A DNA stretch of 64,000 nucleotides, from contig CM035428.1 in the NCBI GenBank assembly GCA_020310875.1, positions 104,073,161 through 104,137,160 on the forward strand, in the 5' to 3' direction. Below, in pieces: positions 1 through 11,597 of this stretch. Origin of the DNA: Ceratopteris richardii (Eukaryota > Streptophyta > Polypodiopsida > Polypodiales > Pteridaceae). The position numbers were made by a program, and so were the translations under genes. Each line of letters opens with the position of its first letter. The first letter of the stretch is position 1. The notes under the pieces are model-generated. The model worked only from the letters and a program-made list of their open reading frames with translations. It was not told the DNA's origin and made no database searches.

Positions 1-1050
1 AGCATTTGTTATTTACAAGCTTGGTCAAGACATTACATAGGATCTTGTTTGTGCTCTCAGCTTGTCCGTTAGCTTGTGGATGATAGGGGGCAGACTTTTT
101 ATGTATCACCAAGAATTCTTGGAGAAGATTTTCAATGACTTCATTCAAGAAGTGTGTGCCTCTATCGCTCACTAACTCTATTGGTAGTCCATATCTTGTG
201 AACACATTCTCAAATAAGAACTTAGCTGTTGTTTGAGCATCATTCTTTGTTGTGGCTTTTACTTCCACCCACTTGGTAAGGTAATCTATGACTACAATAA
301 TGTATTCTGCATGGGACTTTCTAGCTGAGGGGTTAATAGGACCTACAAAGTCTATGCCCCACTTCGAGAATGCGCGTCCTCCCATCATTGGCCTCAAAGG
401 CATCTCGTCTTTTCTAACCGGATATTGTGCACGTTGGCATGTGTCACATTTCTTCACATAGGTATGTGCATCCATATGAAGAGTGGGCCACCAAAGTCCT
501 GAGAATAGAATGGTCTTGATTACTCGATCAAGACTAAAGTGTCCACCCGCAACACCACTGTATGCAGTTTCTAGGACTTTTAAATAATCTGATTCATGAA
601 CGCACAGTCTTAAGTAACCATCTTTGCCTCTTCGGTATAGGTTGTCTCCTACTAAGGCATAGCCTTGAGCCTCTTGCTCCATGCTTTGTTTTCTTGCTAG
701 ACTTGCCTCTTTGGGTAAGGTTCCCGATCTCATAAACTCTACCAATGGAGCGCTCCAATCCAGGATTAATGACACTTGATAAAGGGTGGCATGCTCCACT
801 GGGCGTCTCTCTTTGCACATTGGGAAATTCTTAATCCACTCGTGTATTTCTTTGTCCATGCTAGGCCAATACACTCCTAAACGTTTTAGATTCTGCAATG
901 TTTGTTGTTTAGAGTAGTGACTTCCTAGCAATCCTTCATGAGCTTGTTGCAACCAACTACTATGTTCATCGTCCTCAACACAACAAGCTAATACAGCCTC
1001 AGTATCTTGTTTGTACATGCTTCCTGCCAATATGTGATATTTTCCTGATT
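1..1050 (-). pseudogene. two HHCC zinc modules and integrase core of Gypsy-A copy 1
   Basis: On the minus strand, one HHCC-like module lies at about 805-950 and a second at about 430-570. The integrase catalytic core follows from about 420 to the left edge, with the segments KWGIDF.GPINP, ATDYLTKWVEV-like and YHPQANGQAES. A single HHCC module is the rule, so the duplication matters and is seen again in copy 2. The integrase C-terminus and everything beyond lie outside the window. It is a fossil. Confidence 0.85.
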
Positions 1051-1189
1051 TTACAACTTCATCTTGTGATGTTTTCACATTCTTATTTGCAGGTCCGAAG
1101 GTTAGGACTGGTACCAGCTTATTTGCCCATTTAGGAACAACTTCTAAATTGAATAGATAAGCGTTAGGTAGTTCATCAAACACTCCTTG

Positions 1190-2794
1190 CGGTGACTCTC
1201 CTAAAGTGATGCGAGAAAGGTGATCTGCCCGGAGGTGGGTTCTACCTTTTCTAACAACAACTTCAAAGTCATATTCCATTAGCAAGAGGAACCATCTTAC
1301 TAGACGTCCTGTATTGCAAGGTTTATTGACCAAATATAACAAAGCTTGATGATCGGTGAAAAACTTGAACTTATTGGCCAATAGATAGTGCCTAAACTTC
1401 TTCACGACATATACCATGCCTAAACCTTCTCTCTATGTTGTTGTATAATTTCGCTCAGCTGTAGTGAGCTGTTTGCTGTCATATGCTATGGGCAAATCTA
1501 AATTCCCTTCACCTGTGGGTTGTGCTAGCACACATCCTATGGCATGATTGGAGGCATCCACATGGACATGGAATGGCTTATTCCAATTAGGAGTGGTCAA
1601 TATTGGCGCTGTGCACAAACGTCTCTTCAGCTCATTGAAGGAATTCTCGCATTCATCGATCCACTCAAAATTTGTCAACAAACCATAAAGTGGTTTAGCT
1701 ATGATCGCATACATGTGGATAAACCTGCGGTAATATCCACAATAGCCCATAAAGGCTTGTACCTCTTTAACATTCCTTGGCCTGGGCAATTCTGTTATGG
1801 CTCTAGCTTTGTCCTCATCCATTGATATTCCATTCTTCGAAACAATGTGACCTAAAATTTTACCTTGTCGTACCATGAATACACACTTTTCTGCATTCAG
1901 ACACACTTGATATTCTCTACACTTGTTGAAAAAATGTCTGAGCTCAGGGATATGGTGTCCTCTTTCTCGGGAATGAGCACATAAATCATCCACATATACT
2001 TCTAAGCTCTTTCGCAAGAACTCTTTGAAGACATGACACATGAGCCTTTGGAATGTTGCAGGTGCATTTGTAAGCCCAAATGGCATCACTCGAAATGAAA
2101 AAATTCCCCACTCTGTGGCAAAAGCTGTTTTGTGTTGATCTTCTAGGGCAATGGCTACTTGATTGTAACCTGAAAATCCATCAAGGAAGCTATAAACTTC
2201 CTCGCCTGCAACAAGCTCCAATAGGTGTTCCGTGATTGGAAGCGGATAACTATCTCTGATCGTAGTGGGATTAACTTTTCTAAGGTTAATACACACTCAC
2301 AACTTCCCGTTCTTCTTGGGCACCACTACAATGGGGGACACCCACTCAGTATGCTCAATCTTGTAAATAGATCCGGCTTCAATCAACCTATCAATTTCCT
2401 CTTTTATTTTAGCTGCATAAGTGTCATTATATGTGTAGGGATTTTGTTTGGTGGGCTTGGCATCAGCGGTCATGGGAATCGTGTGAGAACATATTCTTGG
2501 ATCTACCCCCTTCAAGTCTCTATAGTGCCATGCAAACACATCCATGTATTCCCTTAATAGAGCTACAAGCTCTGCTTCTTCTTTTGTACTTAGGTCATCT
2601 CCTATGTACGTACATCGCTCTTCGTTCCCTTCAATGGTTACCACAATCTTTTTAGTCTTTTCTTTATTATCGTATGCTTCTCTTGTAATGGCCTCTCTCT
2701 TCGGCATTCGTACCAAAATTTTTGGGTCGTCGACTTCATATTTCTTGAAATTTTCTGGTACCTCGAACAATGATTCCTCCTGTTCTTGTTTCAT
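1190..2794 (-). pseudogene. reverse transcriptase and RNase H of Gypsy-A copy 1
   Basis: Typical Ty3/gypsy order: an RT N-terminal segment (IEAGSIYKIEHTEWVSPIV) near 2330-2400, the catalytic YVDDL motif near 1995, the ILGHIVS connection near 1840, then RNase H starting HVHVDASNHAIG near 1575 and running to a TDHQALLYLV segment near 1330 and RADHLSR near 1215. RT copies the RNA to DNA and RNase H removes the RNA strand. It is broken in a few places. Confidence 0.9.
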
Positions 2795-3118
2795 TGCTTT
2801 TCTTTTCTTTTTCTTTTGACTACTCTCACTTCCATCCTTTGAATTTACTGTTTTAATACTTGTGATAGGTTCTTCTTCTTTTTAGGTAAGCACTCCTACA
2901 TCTTCTAGATAGTGCTGCTCTGAATTAAAGCAACTATACATCACAATGGACTCTAGATCATCGTCATGCTCCTCTTCTTTTTCTATGACATCACTAGGGT
3001 CACATTCTTCCAGCAAGGGCTGACACATGAACACTAAAATATCATAACCCTCCTCATCACAATGAGGTGTCCATTGTTCTTCATTGACTGCAATGTCCAT
3101 GGTAGCTAAGATTTCTGC

Positions 3119-3740
3119 TTAACCATGAGGCTCAAATTCCTCATCTAGAAAGACCATCGGTGTATAGGTTGGGCCTTTAATTGGTCTATCTCCTGGAGAA
3201 GTTCCTTCTTCTCTCGCCTTTAAGCATTTTTCCTCTTCCTTCGCAACCTTGCACATCCACAAATGAGTATCTTCATGCAACCAGGATGGATCAGGTGAAC
3301 TTTCCGAATGCATAGAGATATAATCTTCTTTCGCTTTGTGGATAGGATTCCACTGTAGGGGTGGTACATCTCTGAAGGTGTAATCCTTCAGATTGACCTT
3401 GGTGGTGACCCCTAAGTGTTGTAAGTACAAGGAGTGGGTTCCCCAATCCTTTACTATTTGCAGTTGTCGTAGGAAAGGTCTTCCTAGGATCATCTCATAG
3501 ACATTATTTCTCTCAAAGTCACATATAGCAAATGTGTGTTCAAACTCTACACCACAAGTGGTTAGAGCTATCCCTTCTAGCAATCCTAGAGGTCTTTCAA
3601 AATGATTGTCCGCCATTTGAAGCTTCATTCTAGTTGGTCTTAATGTGGGTTTGCCCCATCGCTTCCACAAAGAGGTGGTTGCAATAGCAACACCAGCACT
3701 TGAATCTATGATTGCTTTGGTTGTGTAACCTTGGTAGGTG
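3119..3740 (-). pseudogene. retropepsin (first protease) of Gypsy-A copy 1
   Basis: An aspartic-protease-like segment. The active-site region begins near 3700 (AIIDSSAG...) and the second conserved strand is ILGRPFL near 3480. It occupies the standard place between gag and RT. Retropepsins cut the gag-pol polyprotein. A different retropepsin-like domain lies downstream of integrase in copy 2 (34046-34612), so two types occur in this family. It is a fossil. Confidence 0.75.
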
Positions 3741-5430
3741 ATGGAAGATAAGTATTACCTTCTTCACCCTCACACATGTCTCCTATTTTATTGAGAGGTA
3801 TTTCTGGAACTTTTTGCTTAGAGCCTGCTTTTGGCGTTTTGGAATCAAGTTCTGGAACTTGATCCTTCACATGATTCCAGAGCTCAGGTTTTGCTTTGAG
3901 CAGCTCTTCTAGGGCGAGATGACACTGAAGCTTAGTGTTCTTCATGACATCCGTGTTCCTTGGAACCACTGAGTCTTCATTTCTTACCAATATTGTGGGA
4001 GCTCTGATCTGAAGAAATTCATATTCCCAAGGGCTAGTGAATTGTGGCATCTCTTCTAAAGTATTAGATTCAAAATCTAATCTTTTGTCTTCTTGGTGTT
4101 CTGCTTCATCTCCATAAATAGATGGAATGTCTTGGGGAAATTGATCATGAAGGTCATCAATCTCACAAATAGGAGGGGAATTACCCTTCTCCTTGGCCCA
4201 TTTCTCCTCTTGTATTTCTCGCAAGAAGTCTTGAGAGTGCTCTCGAATTGAAGGAGGTATTCCAGCATCCGTGGAATTAGGAACATAAGCTCCCATTGGT
4301 GGTGAGCTTCTTCTCTCAATTACTGGTTGAGCATGTGGAGGTAAAGAAACTTGTGGTTTGTTTACCAATTGCTCTAATCTTTCTAGTAAGCCCTGGAAAT
4401 GCAAATCCGATTTGACAGAGTTTGTCTGATTGAACTTTTGACTAGTCTCAAGCATAGCTTGAGCTTGTTCTACCATTTTCATGCACATTTTCATCCGTTC
4501 AATCTCTAAATCCGCTCTAGGGTAACTCTTGTCTAGGTTTGCAGCTGTTGGCCCTTCTTGAAGTCGAGCCTGGTAGGCCTTGAACATCATGTCCAAGCCT
4601 TCTGGGGTTGGATCTGCCAGAACAGGCCCTGGTTGTGGTCTATTTACAATGGGTGGTGGAGTGGAATGAGGTGGTGTGGATGGAGTTTTGGCATGCGAGG
4701 GACTTTGAGATGCAATGTCTTCTATTTTTGTTTTCGCTTCTTTTAGGCTTTCTTCTAGTTCAGATAACTTTCTATTCCACTTGCGATTGGCCTTCTCTCT
4801 AGTATCCTTCCAAGTTCTTGTTTTTCTCTTACTAGGATCTCCTGATTCACTTGACTCTGATTGTTCTATTGGTTTATCCTGTTTTAAGGCTTGTGCCCTA
4901 GTGATTGCCTGTATAGGAGCCACATTACTGCTACTAGCACTTGAATCCACCACTAAGCCTACCACATTAATGGGTGTGACCTTGGCCACACTAAAGGGGT
5001 TCCTTGGACAATCTCTCGGGAGATGGTCTTTGCCGCACTCAAGGCAAAAGGCTTGTATTGTGATGTTCTGTCCTTGCCCCGGAGATGGTGGGTGGGGACA
5101 ATCACGAATGAAATGATCACCTTGACACCTAAAACATGATCCTCTAGGGGCTTGTGGTCTCATTTGTCTCAATTGGGGCCTAGGGTTAGGATTTGTGTAC
5201 AAGACATTGGAGTATTCTGGCTCTCAATTTTGTTCCATAGGTGGTGCCTCATATTGATACAAGTAACTATCACTATGTTCAGGTGACTCTATATAATAAG
5301 CATGTGGACTATCTTCATAAGAGTAGTCAGAACTCTGAGCATGATGTTCATTCTTTGAGACCAAAGGGGTCACTGGCACCAATGCTCTATTAGGATTCTC
5401 TTCTGCTATTGCATACTTAACTGGGATCAC
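3706..5430 (-). pseudogene. gag C-terminal/nucleocapsid-like region of Gypsy-A copy 1
   Basis: A hydrophilic region with two CCHC knuckles close together (CFRCQGDHFIRDC and CLECGKDHLPRDC, near 5050-5140), then a long Ser/Pro/Glu-rich linker with a predicted helical stretch (KLSELEESLKEAKTK). It lies between capsid and protease and is closely matched by the plus-strand fragment at 28481-29801. Zinc knuckles of this type bind the genomic RNA. Having knuckles both here and in the capsid-side segment gives an unusually long gag. It is a fossil. Confidence 0.8.
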
Positions 5431-5529
5431 ATTGGCAGGAGCTGGTGGTTGGTTTCCTAGGACTGGTTGTGGCCTATATGGTGCCTGATATTGCTGTTGT
5501 GGTCTATGGTATGGCTGTTGGTGTTGGTT

Positions 5530-7381
5530 CTAATACCTACCCTGTGGATAAGGTTGCTGATAAGTTTGTCTAACAGCCTGCCTATTGTAGGGACAATCTT
5601 GAGCCGTGTGGTTCATGTATTTTCTCTCAATAGTGCAGTATGGTGCATTCCTTTCTCTTACATTCTGGTTTAGCATTGGGCAAACGTTAGCCATGTGGTC
5701 GCCTTCGCAAGTATAACATCGATTCAATGAGGTGACTCTTGGTATTTGTCTATTTTGAACTCCTAGCTTCTTGGCAACTTGCTCTGCTATCTCATCGAGC
5801 TCAGTGGAGGCTCTGGAGGTATGACTAGTAGAACTGTCAGAGTCTTTATAGAGTTTGGATAGCCCTAACTCCTCACCCAAGTTATCTTCTATTACAATGT
5901 AGTTCTGCACACACTCTTCTATGCTTCTAGACTCTTTCAAGTACACATATGATCTTAACTTGGTGCTTAGTAAGCCATCTAAAAACAAAGCCACTTGTTT
6001 GGTTGGTGTAGGTAACTCTGGAGCAGGGCATCTTTCTAGGTACTGTCTGAACCTTCTACCTGCTAGTCGCACTGTTTCTTGGGGTGTCTGCTTGAAGCTC
6101 TAGATCAAGGATGATGTGTTATGCCTGATACCACTCTTGGAAAATGAATTCATCTAGCAGTTGACCTATATCGTGATAGTTGCGACTACTCAGTGGTTGA
6201 AACCAAGCTAAGGCAGTGCCCTTAAGAGTCAAACCAAATGCCTCGTATTGGGTGAACAAATCCTCAACCTGTTCAGCTCTTAACACTTGCTTGAACTCAG
6301 CCACATGATCATAAGGATCTCCTGTCCCATCAAAATAATTCTTCATTGCCTTGATCACTTGAGTGGGTCTAAGGGTTCTTGGGTGCTCTCGAGGTCTGGG
6401 CAATGGAAAATCATGTTCATCCCTTTGTTGCCTATGTGCTTGATGTCTCTCTCTTTTAGGTCTTGCATTTTCAAATCCTAATCTATTTCTGCCCACAGTG
6501 TGTGCAAAACTTACCTCAGGTCTCTCTCTAGTTCTTTCTCTCTGGGCTTCAGGAGCTTGGGATGATCCTACTCCTTGGAGGCCATGGGAAACATTGGATC
6601 TTGATGGAGGGAAAATCAATTCACTCTTCCAAGTATATGCATGTCTATCATGTTCTGTTACCAAGAACATTTTCTCTGATGTGTTATCCAAGTAGACAAC
6701 TTTTCCTGGTTTCTCTGGATCCTTGAACTCGTAGATCATGACTATGCCCAATTGGCTAGGTTGATCTGGCTTGAATCTCCAAAAGGCTTCCTCTGTTTCT
6801 CTTTTCAAGAATAGTTCTATGCTTTTGTTGTCTTGAGGGATCCAATCTGGAGTGATCACTCTGGTCAAAACTAACTTACCTCTAGGAGTCTGGGGTCCTT
6901 GTCCTACATTTCCTTGTTCTAGGTCTCCTATCTCATTCTCAGGAATGACATTTCCAAACTCATTAGTCCTGTCTGGTAGGTTGGTGACCACATACATGGT
7001 TCCTTCCTTATCAATGTATGAACCTTCTTCGAACTTGACTACTGGGTGTTCAAGTCCCATGGGTTGATCTGGATTTTTGAGTTGGACCACTGATCGCTTC
7101 AGGCCATCCTCATAGATGCGAGCACCTAATCGGTTGGTCCGAATATATTCCAGTTGTGTCTTATATGGACCCTCTGGTGTTTGTAGGTAGGCAGTTCCTG
7201 AGCCCCTTTCACGTTTCCCCATGCTAAAAGACATTTCTGAATCACTTGTGTCTGAACTTTGTATGTAAGGATAACCACTTAGTTGTTGTGCCCAAGACTT
7301 AGTTGTTAGGTTGACACTATCCTCAGAAGATCTAATGCTTTGTTTATCCTTGCCTAGGTATCTACCAGATCTTAGGTTCAT
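5530..7381 (-). pseudogene. gag (capsid part) of Gypsy-A copy 1
   Basis: The start, MNLRSGRYLG, is also the gag start of copy 2 at 31584, which supports the choice. The first half is a charged N-terminal region. About 6119-6400 resembles the retrotransposon gag domain (segment ending GTALAWFQPL...). The part toward 5530 carries two Cys/His knuckle-like segments, one reading CYTCEGDHMANVC. The product would form the virus-like particle. It is a broken fossil. Assignment to gag is firm; the exact capsid boundaries are not. Confidence 0.82.
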
Positions 7382-7599
7382 AAGCTTTGTCTTCTAGTCC
7401 CAAAATTCCCCTTTGTATTGCTCAAAATCCCTTGGAGCCCCCTTGGTTTCCTAGTGCCACTTGAGGGTCAACTTCAAATTATCCTATCTAAAAACCAACG
7501 AGCTATAGAGCTCAAAAAATGGACTTTTGATGAAAAAGTTATGTCAAATCAGGCTCCTGGGGTCAAAACAAGAAAACAGGCACTTATGGAAAAATCATG

Positions 7600-8530
7600 A
7601 TTTTGTATGAAAATCGCGATTTTGGGAGGTCAAAAAATCGCAGTGCTGAGTTCTTATGAAAATCGCGATGCTGAGTTCTTCAGAAAATCGTGATTTTGAG
7701 GGATCATGGAAATTGCGATGCTGAGCAACCACAAAAATCACGATTTTGTGAAATCATCAAAATCGTGATGCTGAGCACTGATGAAAATTGCGATTTTGAA
7801 CAATCCCAAAAAAGGCGATTTTGAATGAAAATCGTGAAAAACGCAATTTTGTGTGAGAATCGTGAAAAAGGTGATTTTAAGTGAGAATCGTGAAAAAGGC
7901 GATTTTGATAATGATCACAAAATCGAGATTTTGAATGAAAATCGTGTTTTTAAAAATCGTGTTTTGAAAATCGCGATTTTGTACCTTGGACGAAAATCGT
8001 GTTTTTGAAAATTGTGTTCTGAAAATCGCGATTTTGGAGCCACAGAGAATTGTGTTTTCACAAAATCGTGTTTTTGGCTAAAAATCGTGATTTTTGAAAA
8101 CCGTGATTTTGAGCCCATTGAAAATTGTGTCTTTTCAGAATCGTGTTTTTGAGAAAGTTAGAGAATCGTGATTTTGAGCACAACCAGAGAATCGGGTTTT
8201 TCCTAAAATCGTGTTTTGCTAGAAATTGTGATTTGTGAAAATCGCGATTTTGAGCCCACTAAAAATTGTGTTTTATCAAAGTCGTGTTTTTTACTTGAAA
8301 ATTGCAATTTTGCCTCAGAATCGTGGTTTTCAGAAATTTAGAGAATCATGATTTTGAGCACAACCACAAAATCGCAATTCTGAGAATGACCCCAGAATCA
8401 TGTTCTTTTCAAAAGGCTTTTAGGCAGGAAATAGAAAATCGTATTTTTTTGAAAAAATTTGAATTTTATGAAAATCACGATTTTCTATCAGAATCGTGTT
8501 TTTTGGCGGGAAATTCAAATTTCTGAGCGT
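7600..8530. repeat. array of palindromic AAAATCGCGATTTT-type motifs
   Basis: Several dozen variants of a self-complementary motif, consensus near AAAATCGCGATTTT, recur every 15-30 bp. Common forms are ATCGCGAT, ATCGTGAT and ATTGCGAT, followed by TTTG or GCTGAG. A longer unit is also visible: a block containing GATTTTGAGCCCA recurs near 8106 and 8248, and one containing TTTTGAGCACAACCA recurs near 8170 and 8350. Many motifs differ by C-to-T or G-to-A, as expected from deamination of methylated CpG. Confidence 0.9.
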
Positions 8531-8680
8531 CGAGCAATGGCCAGCTCCGTATGTGCACAAAATCATAAAAAAACACAAGCGCTTGCTCTCTCTTGCACTT
8601 CCTAACTCCTCCTCGCACAATAATGCATGAAAGATGGTATGAAAATGGTGAAAATGCACTAAAAAACAAGAAATTTCTAT

Positions 8681-8736
8681 GAAGAAGAAGATGGAAGAAG
8701 ATGGAGATGATGATGATGATGAAGATGAAGAAGAAA
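8681..8736 (+). repeat. GAA/GAT trinucleotide-rich stretch
   Basis: Imperfect run of GAA, GAT and GGA triplets in the gypsy leader. On the element's own (minus) strand it is a CTT/ATC pyrimidine-rich tract. Copy 2 has an equivalent CAT/CAC-rich tract at about 30558-30612, so it belongs to the family's leader. Confidence 0.75.
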
Positions 8737-8829
8737 AATCAGAAAATGAACAGAAATGATAGATTTTTTACCTTCCAACATCGCAATTCTACGATCTTAC
8801 CATCACAACGCTCGTCCTCGAAGCTCTCT

Positions 8830-8846
8830 CCCCGGCAACGGCACCA
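8830..8846 (-). other. primer binding site of Gypsy-A copy 1
   Basis: On the minus strand it reads TGGTGCCGTTGCCGGGG, complementary to the 3' end of plant tRNA-Asp apart from one position. It lies 8 bp inside the LTR edge, the usual place for the primer site that starts minus-strand DNA synthesis. Copy 2 has the canonical TGGCGCC form at 30445. Confidence 0.85.
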
Positions 8847-8854
8847 AAATTTGG

Positions 8855-9463
8855 TGTAGCTCAAGCGTAAGCACCACCTCCTTTACTTGTCAATCCACGG
8901 AGACATGAGGACTGGTATGAAGACCATGAGCAAGTGAAGGCACAAATGCGTGAGTGAAAGCACACTAGCATGCACACACATACACACACGCGCACAAGGT
9001 AAGATCAAAGAGAGGAACAATGGAAAGCTTATATTACCAAAAGACTTCTCTTACAAAAGCTCTATTCTCTAACAAGCTAACCTCAAAAATGAGTTCTCTA
9101 GCTCTTTTTATAGTTTTTTGACTAGTTTTGGCCCTGTCCAGACCTAGTGTCCGGCCTAGTTAAAAATTAGGTTCCAAGGCTTATTTGAGGGCTCAAATGA
9201 AGTCTAAAAATTATGAAAATTGATAGGATGATACTTCTAATACTCCTCAAGATCGAGGACTCCTCAACTTGAACAAAATGGAGTTACAAAAATAGAAAAT
9301 GGTATTTACAATCGTTTTTAGTGATGGAAATTACTATTTTTGTAGGGGATTCTTCTAAAAATTTGACATGTACTTCTTGGAGCTCCCTACTTGCTCCTTC
9401 TTCTTGTGTGTGTCCACCTTTCTGATGTGCTTCCATGCTTGTGCTTGACCTTGAGTTCCAACA
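8855..9463 (-). repeat. 5' LTR of Gypsy-A copy 1
   Basis: On the minus strand it begins TGTTGGAACTC and ends CTACA next to the primer site. It aligns by eye, in reverse complement, with the LTR of Gypsy-A copy 2 (29802-30436), including the stretch around the TATAAA-like box and a GT-rich tract near the 3' end. Length is about 609 bp against about 635 bp in copy 2. Edges were set by the TG...CA ends and the start of Copia coding sequence at 9464. Confidence 0.85.
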
Positions 9464-10046
9464 CACCTATTTGGTCAACAGGCTTTCATCCAAATCTTTG
9501 GATGGTATGACACAATATGAAGCATGGAATGGCAGGAAACCCTCATTTGATCATTGCAAAATATTTGGGTGCATTGCCTATGCACACATCCCATCACAAA
9601 TCAGAAGGAAACTTGACCCTAAGGTTGAGAAATGTATATTTATTGGGTATGATCATAATCAAAAGGGATATAGACTTTATAATCCCACTAACAAGGCATT
9701 CATAGTTAGTAGGGGTGTAGTCTTTTATGAGAATAATTCATGGTTTGAAGATGATTGCAGGAAAGTCAGGTTACCATATGACTTGGAAAATGATTTTCCA
9801 ACCCTCACTCAAGAAGATCAACCCCAAGCAAAGGACATCAACTCAGAAGATGAGGAGCATATTGATTTCAAAGCTTGGAAGTCAAGAGGCAAGTTCAAAT
9901 ACAAGCAATTAGAGGATCTACCCGAGTCTTCCAATCAAGCCTTAAGGAGATCACAAAGAGAAAGTAAGAAGCCCATAAGGTATGGATATGACACATCCTT
10001 AGTCACAAAGCACTCTATGTACATTACTAAAGATCATATGGCATAA
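9464..10046 (+). pseudogene. Copia integrase C-terminal part and linker
   Basis: Starts inside the integrase at the conserved LVNRLSSKSL segment and continues through MTQYEAWNGRKPS, CIFIGYDHNQKGY and the acidic linker that joins integrase to RT in Copia pol. The beginning is removed by the Gypsy-A insertion. The similar stretch of the Copia element at 23400-23750 confirms the family. Confidence 0.85.
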
Positions 10047-10059
10047 GATTCTTCTTCAT

Positions 10060-11579
10060 TTGAAGAGGCTAAGAAGAAGAAAGAGTGGAGAGAAGCCATG
10101 TAGGAAGAAGTGGAAGCATTGAAGGAAAACCACACATGGGATCTAGTTCCCATGAAGCAAGATATGAAGGTAATTGGTTCAAGGTGGATATAAAAAATTA
10201 AAAAGAACTTTGATGGTTCTATAAACAGGTACAAGGCAAGGTTAGTGGCAAAGGGATTTGCCCAAACATATGGAGTAGATTATGAAGAAACATTTTCACC
10301 TGTGGCAAAGATGCCAACAATCAAGGTATTGGTAAGTCTTGCTCCATCAAAAAATTAGGATATATATCAGTTAGATGTCAAGAATGCATTTTTAAATGGT
10401 TGGATATCAGAGGAAGTGTATATGGCACAACCACCAGGTTTTGAAGATGAAGAAAAAGCAGGTTATGTATGCAAGCTCAGAAAAGCACTCTATGGTCTCA
10501 AGCAAGATCCTAGAGCTTGGAACCATAGGCTTGTTACCTATTTGCAGGATCAAGGCTTTATGGCAAGCAAGGCAGACTCTTCTTTATTTGTTAAGAAGAA
10601 TAAGTCAGAGGTCATCTACTTATGTGTCTATGTAGATGATATCACTATAACAGGTAATGATTCTGATGGTATCAAGCAGGTAAAAGCTCAATTGATGAAG
10701 GAATTCAAAATAAGTGATCTAGGGTTATTGACCTACTTCCTTGGCTTAAAACTTATGTATACAGATTCAGTTATATTCATCACACAAAGGAAGTACATAC
10801 ATGATACGTTGGTAAAGTTTAAGATCGAGAACACTAAAGTTGCACGTATTCCTATGGAGATCAACCATAAGCTAAGTTCACATGAAGGTGAACTGTGTGA
10901 AGATGATACAAGCTATCAACAACTTGTGGGTTGTCTTAATTATGCTACTTTGACAAGAGTAGATATTGCTTACGTAGTAAGTGCATTAAGTCAGTTCATG
11001 CATGTACCAAGGAAGCCACACGTGGAAGTTGCAAAGAGGGTGCTTAAATATCTTAAGGGTACAATGAATGAGGGACTATTTTATCCCTTCACTTCTGATA
11101 TAGATATAAAGATGTACTCTGATGCAGATTGGGCTGGCTCCAAGGATGATAGGAGGAGCACTTCAGGGTACCTATCTTTTGCAGGTTCAAAACTCATATC
11201 TTGGTCATCCAAGAAGCAAACAACTATGGCCTTATCTTCTATAGAAGCAGAATATAGAGGTTTGGCAAATGCAACTCAGGAAGCTATGTGGCTTAAACAA
11301 TTGTATGCAGATTTGGAGATACATTCTTACACTCCAATTATCTTTGGAGATAGCACTAGTTCACTTCATTTGGTTGTTAATCATGTGTACCATGCCAGGA
11401 CTAAGCACATTGAAGTGCACTATCATTATGTCAAGGAGAAATTTCTTAGCAAGGATATTCAATTATCCTATGTATCAACTCATTTGCAATGTGTAAATAT
11501 ACTCACCAAAGCATTGGATGGAACAAAGACGAACAGGTTTAAATCGATGATTGGGCTGCAAAAGATCAAGGAGCAATGA
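10060..11579 (+). pseudogene. Copia reverse transcriptase and RNase H
   Basis: Begins in the WREAM segment that opens Copia RT. The LDVKNAFLNGWI motif is near 10375, ALYGLKQDPRAW near 10490, the catalytic YVDDI near 10630, RNase H (SDADWAGS) near 11120, and the KHIEVHYHYVKE segment near 11405. The terminal segment ends 18 bp before the polypurine tract. From about 10416 to the end it is continuously open, the best preserved pol segment on this side of the window. Confidence 0.9.
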
Positions 11580-11597
11580 AGATCAAGCATGTTAGGC

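Larger units (their letters stand above)
7382..8829 (-). other. untranslated leader of Gypsy-A copy 1
   Basis: This is the region between primer site and gag start. It has no credible coding sequence. Most of it is the palindromic repeat array at about 7600-8530, followed on the plus strand by a purine-rich GAA/GAT stretch (8681-8736). Long leaders are normal in plant gypsy elements, but the repeat content here is not. Confidence 0.7.
1..9463 (-). mobile_element. Gypsy-A copy 1, Ty3/gypsy LTR retrotransposon, cut by window edge
   Basis: Read on the minus strand, the order is 5' LTR (8855-9463), primer binding site (8830-8846), long leader, gag, retropepsin, RT, RNase H, two HHCC zinc modules and integrase core, which runs off the left edge at position 1. 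PR-RT-RH-IN order is diagnostic of Ty3/gypsy. The primer site matches the 3' end of plant tRNA-Asp, as in Athila-type elements. No chromodomain can be judged because the end lies outside the window. It is broken in several places and not recent. The outer LTR edge abuts a Copia integrase at 9464, so it inserted into that Copia element. Confidence 0.93.

Noticed and set aside
7600-8530. CRISPR-like array of regularly recurring palindromic motifs
   Set aside because: Spacing is irregular, motifs are degenerate, there are no constant-length spacers, and the array lies in a plant retrotransposon leader.
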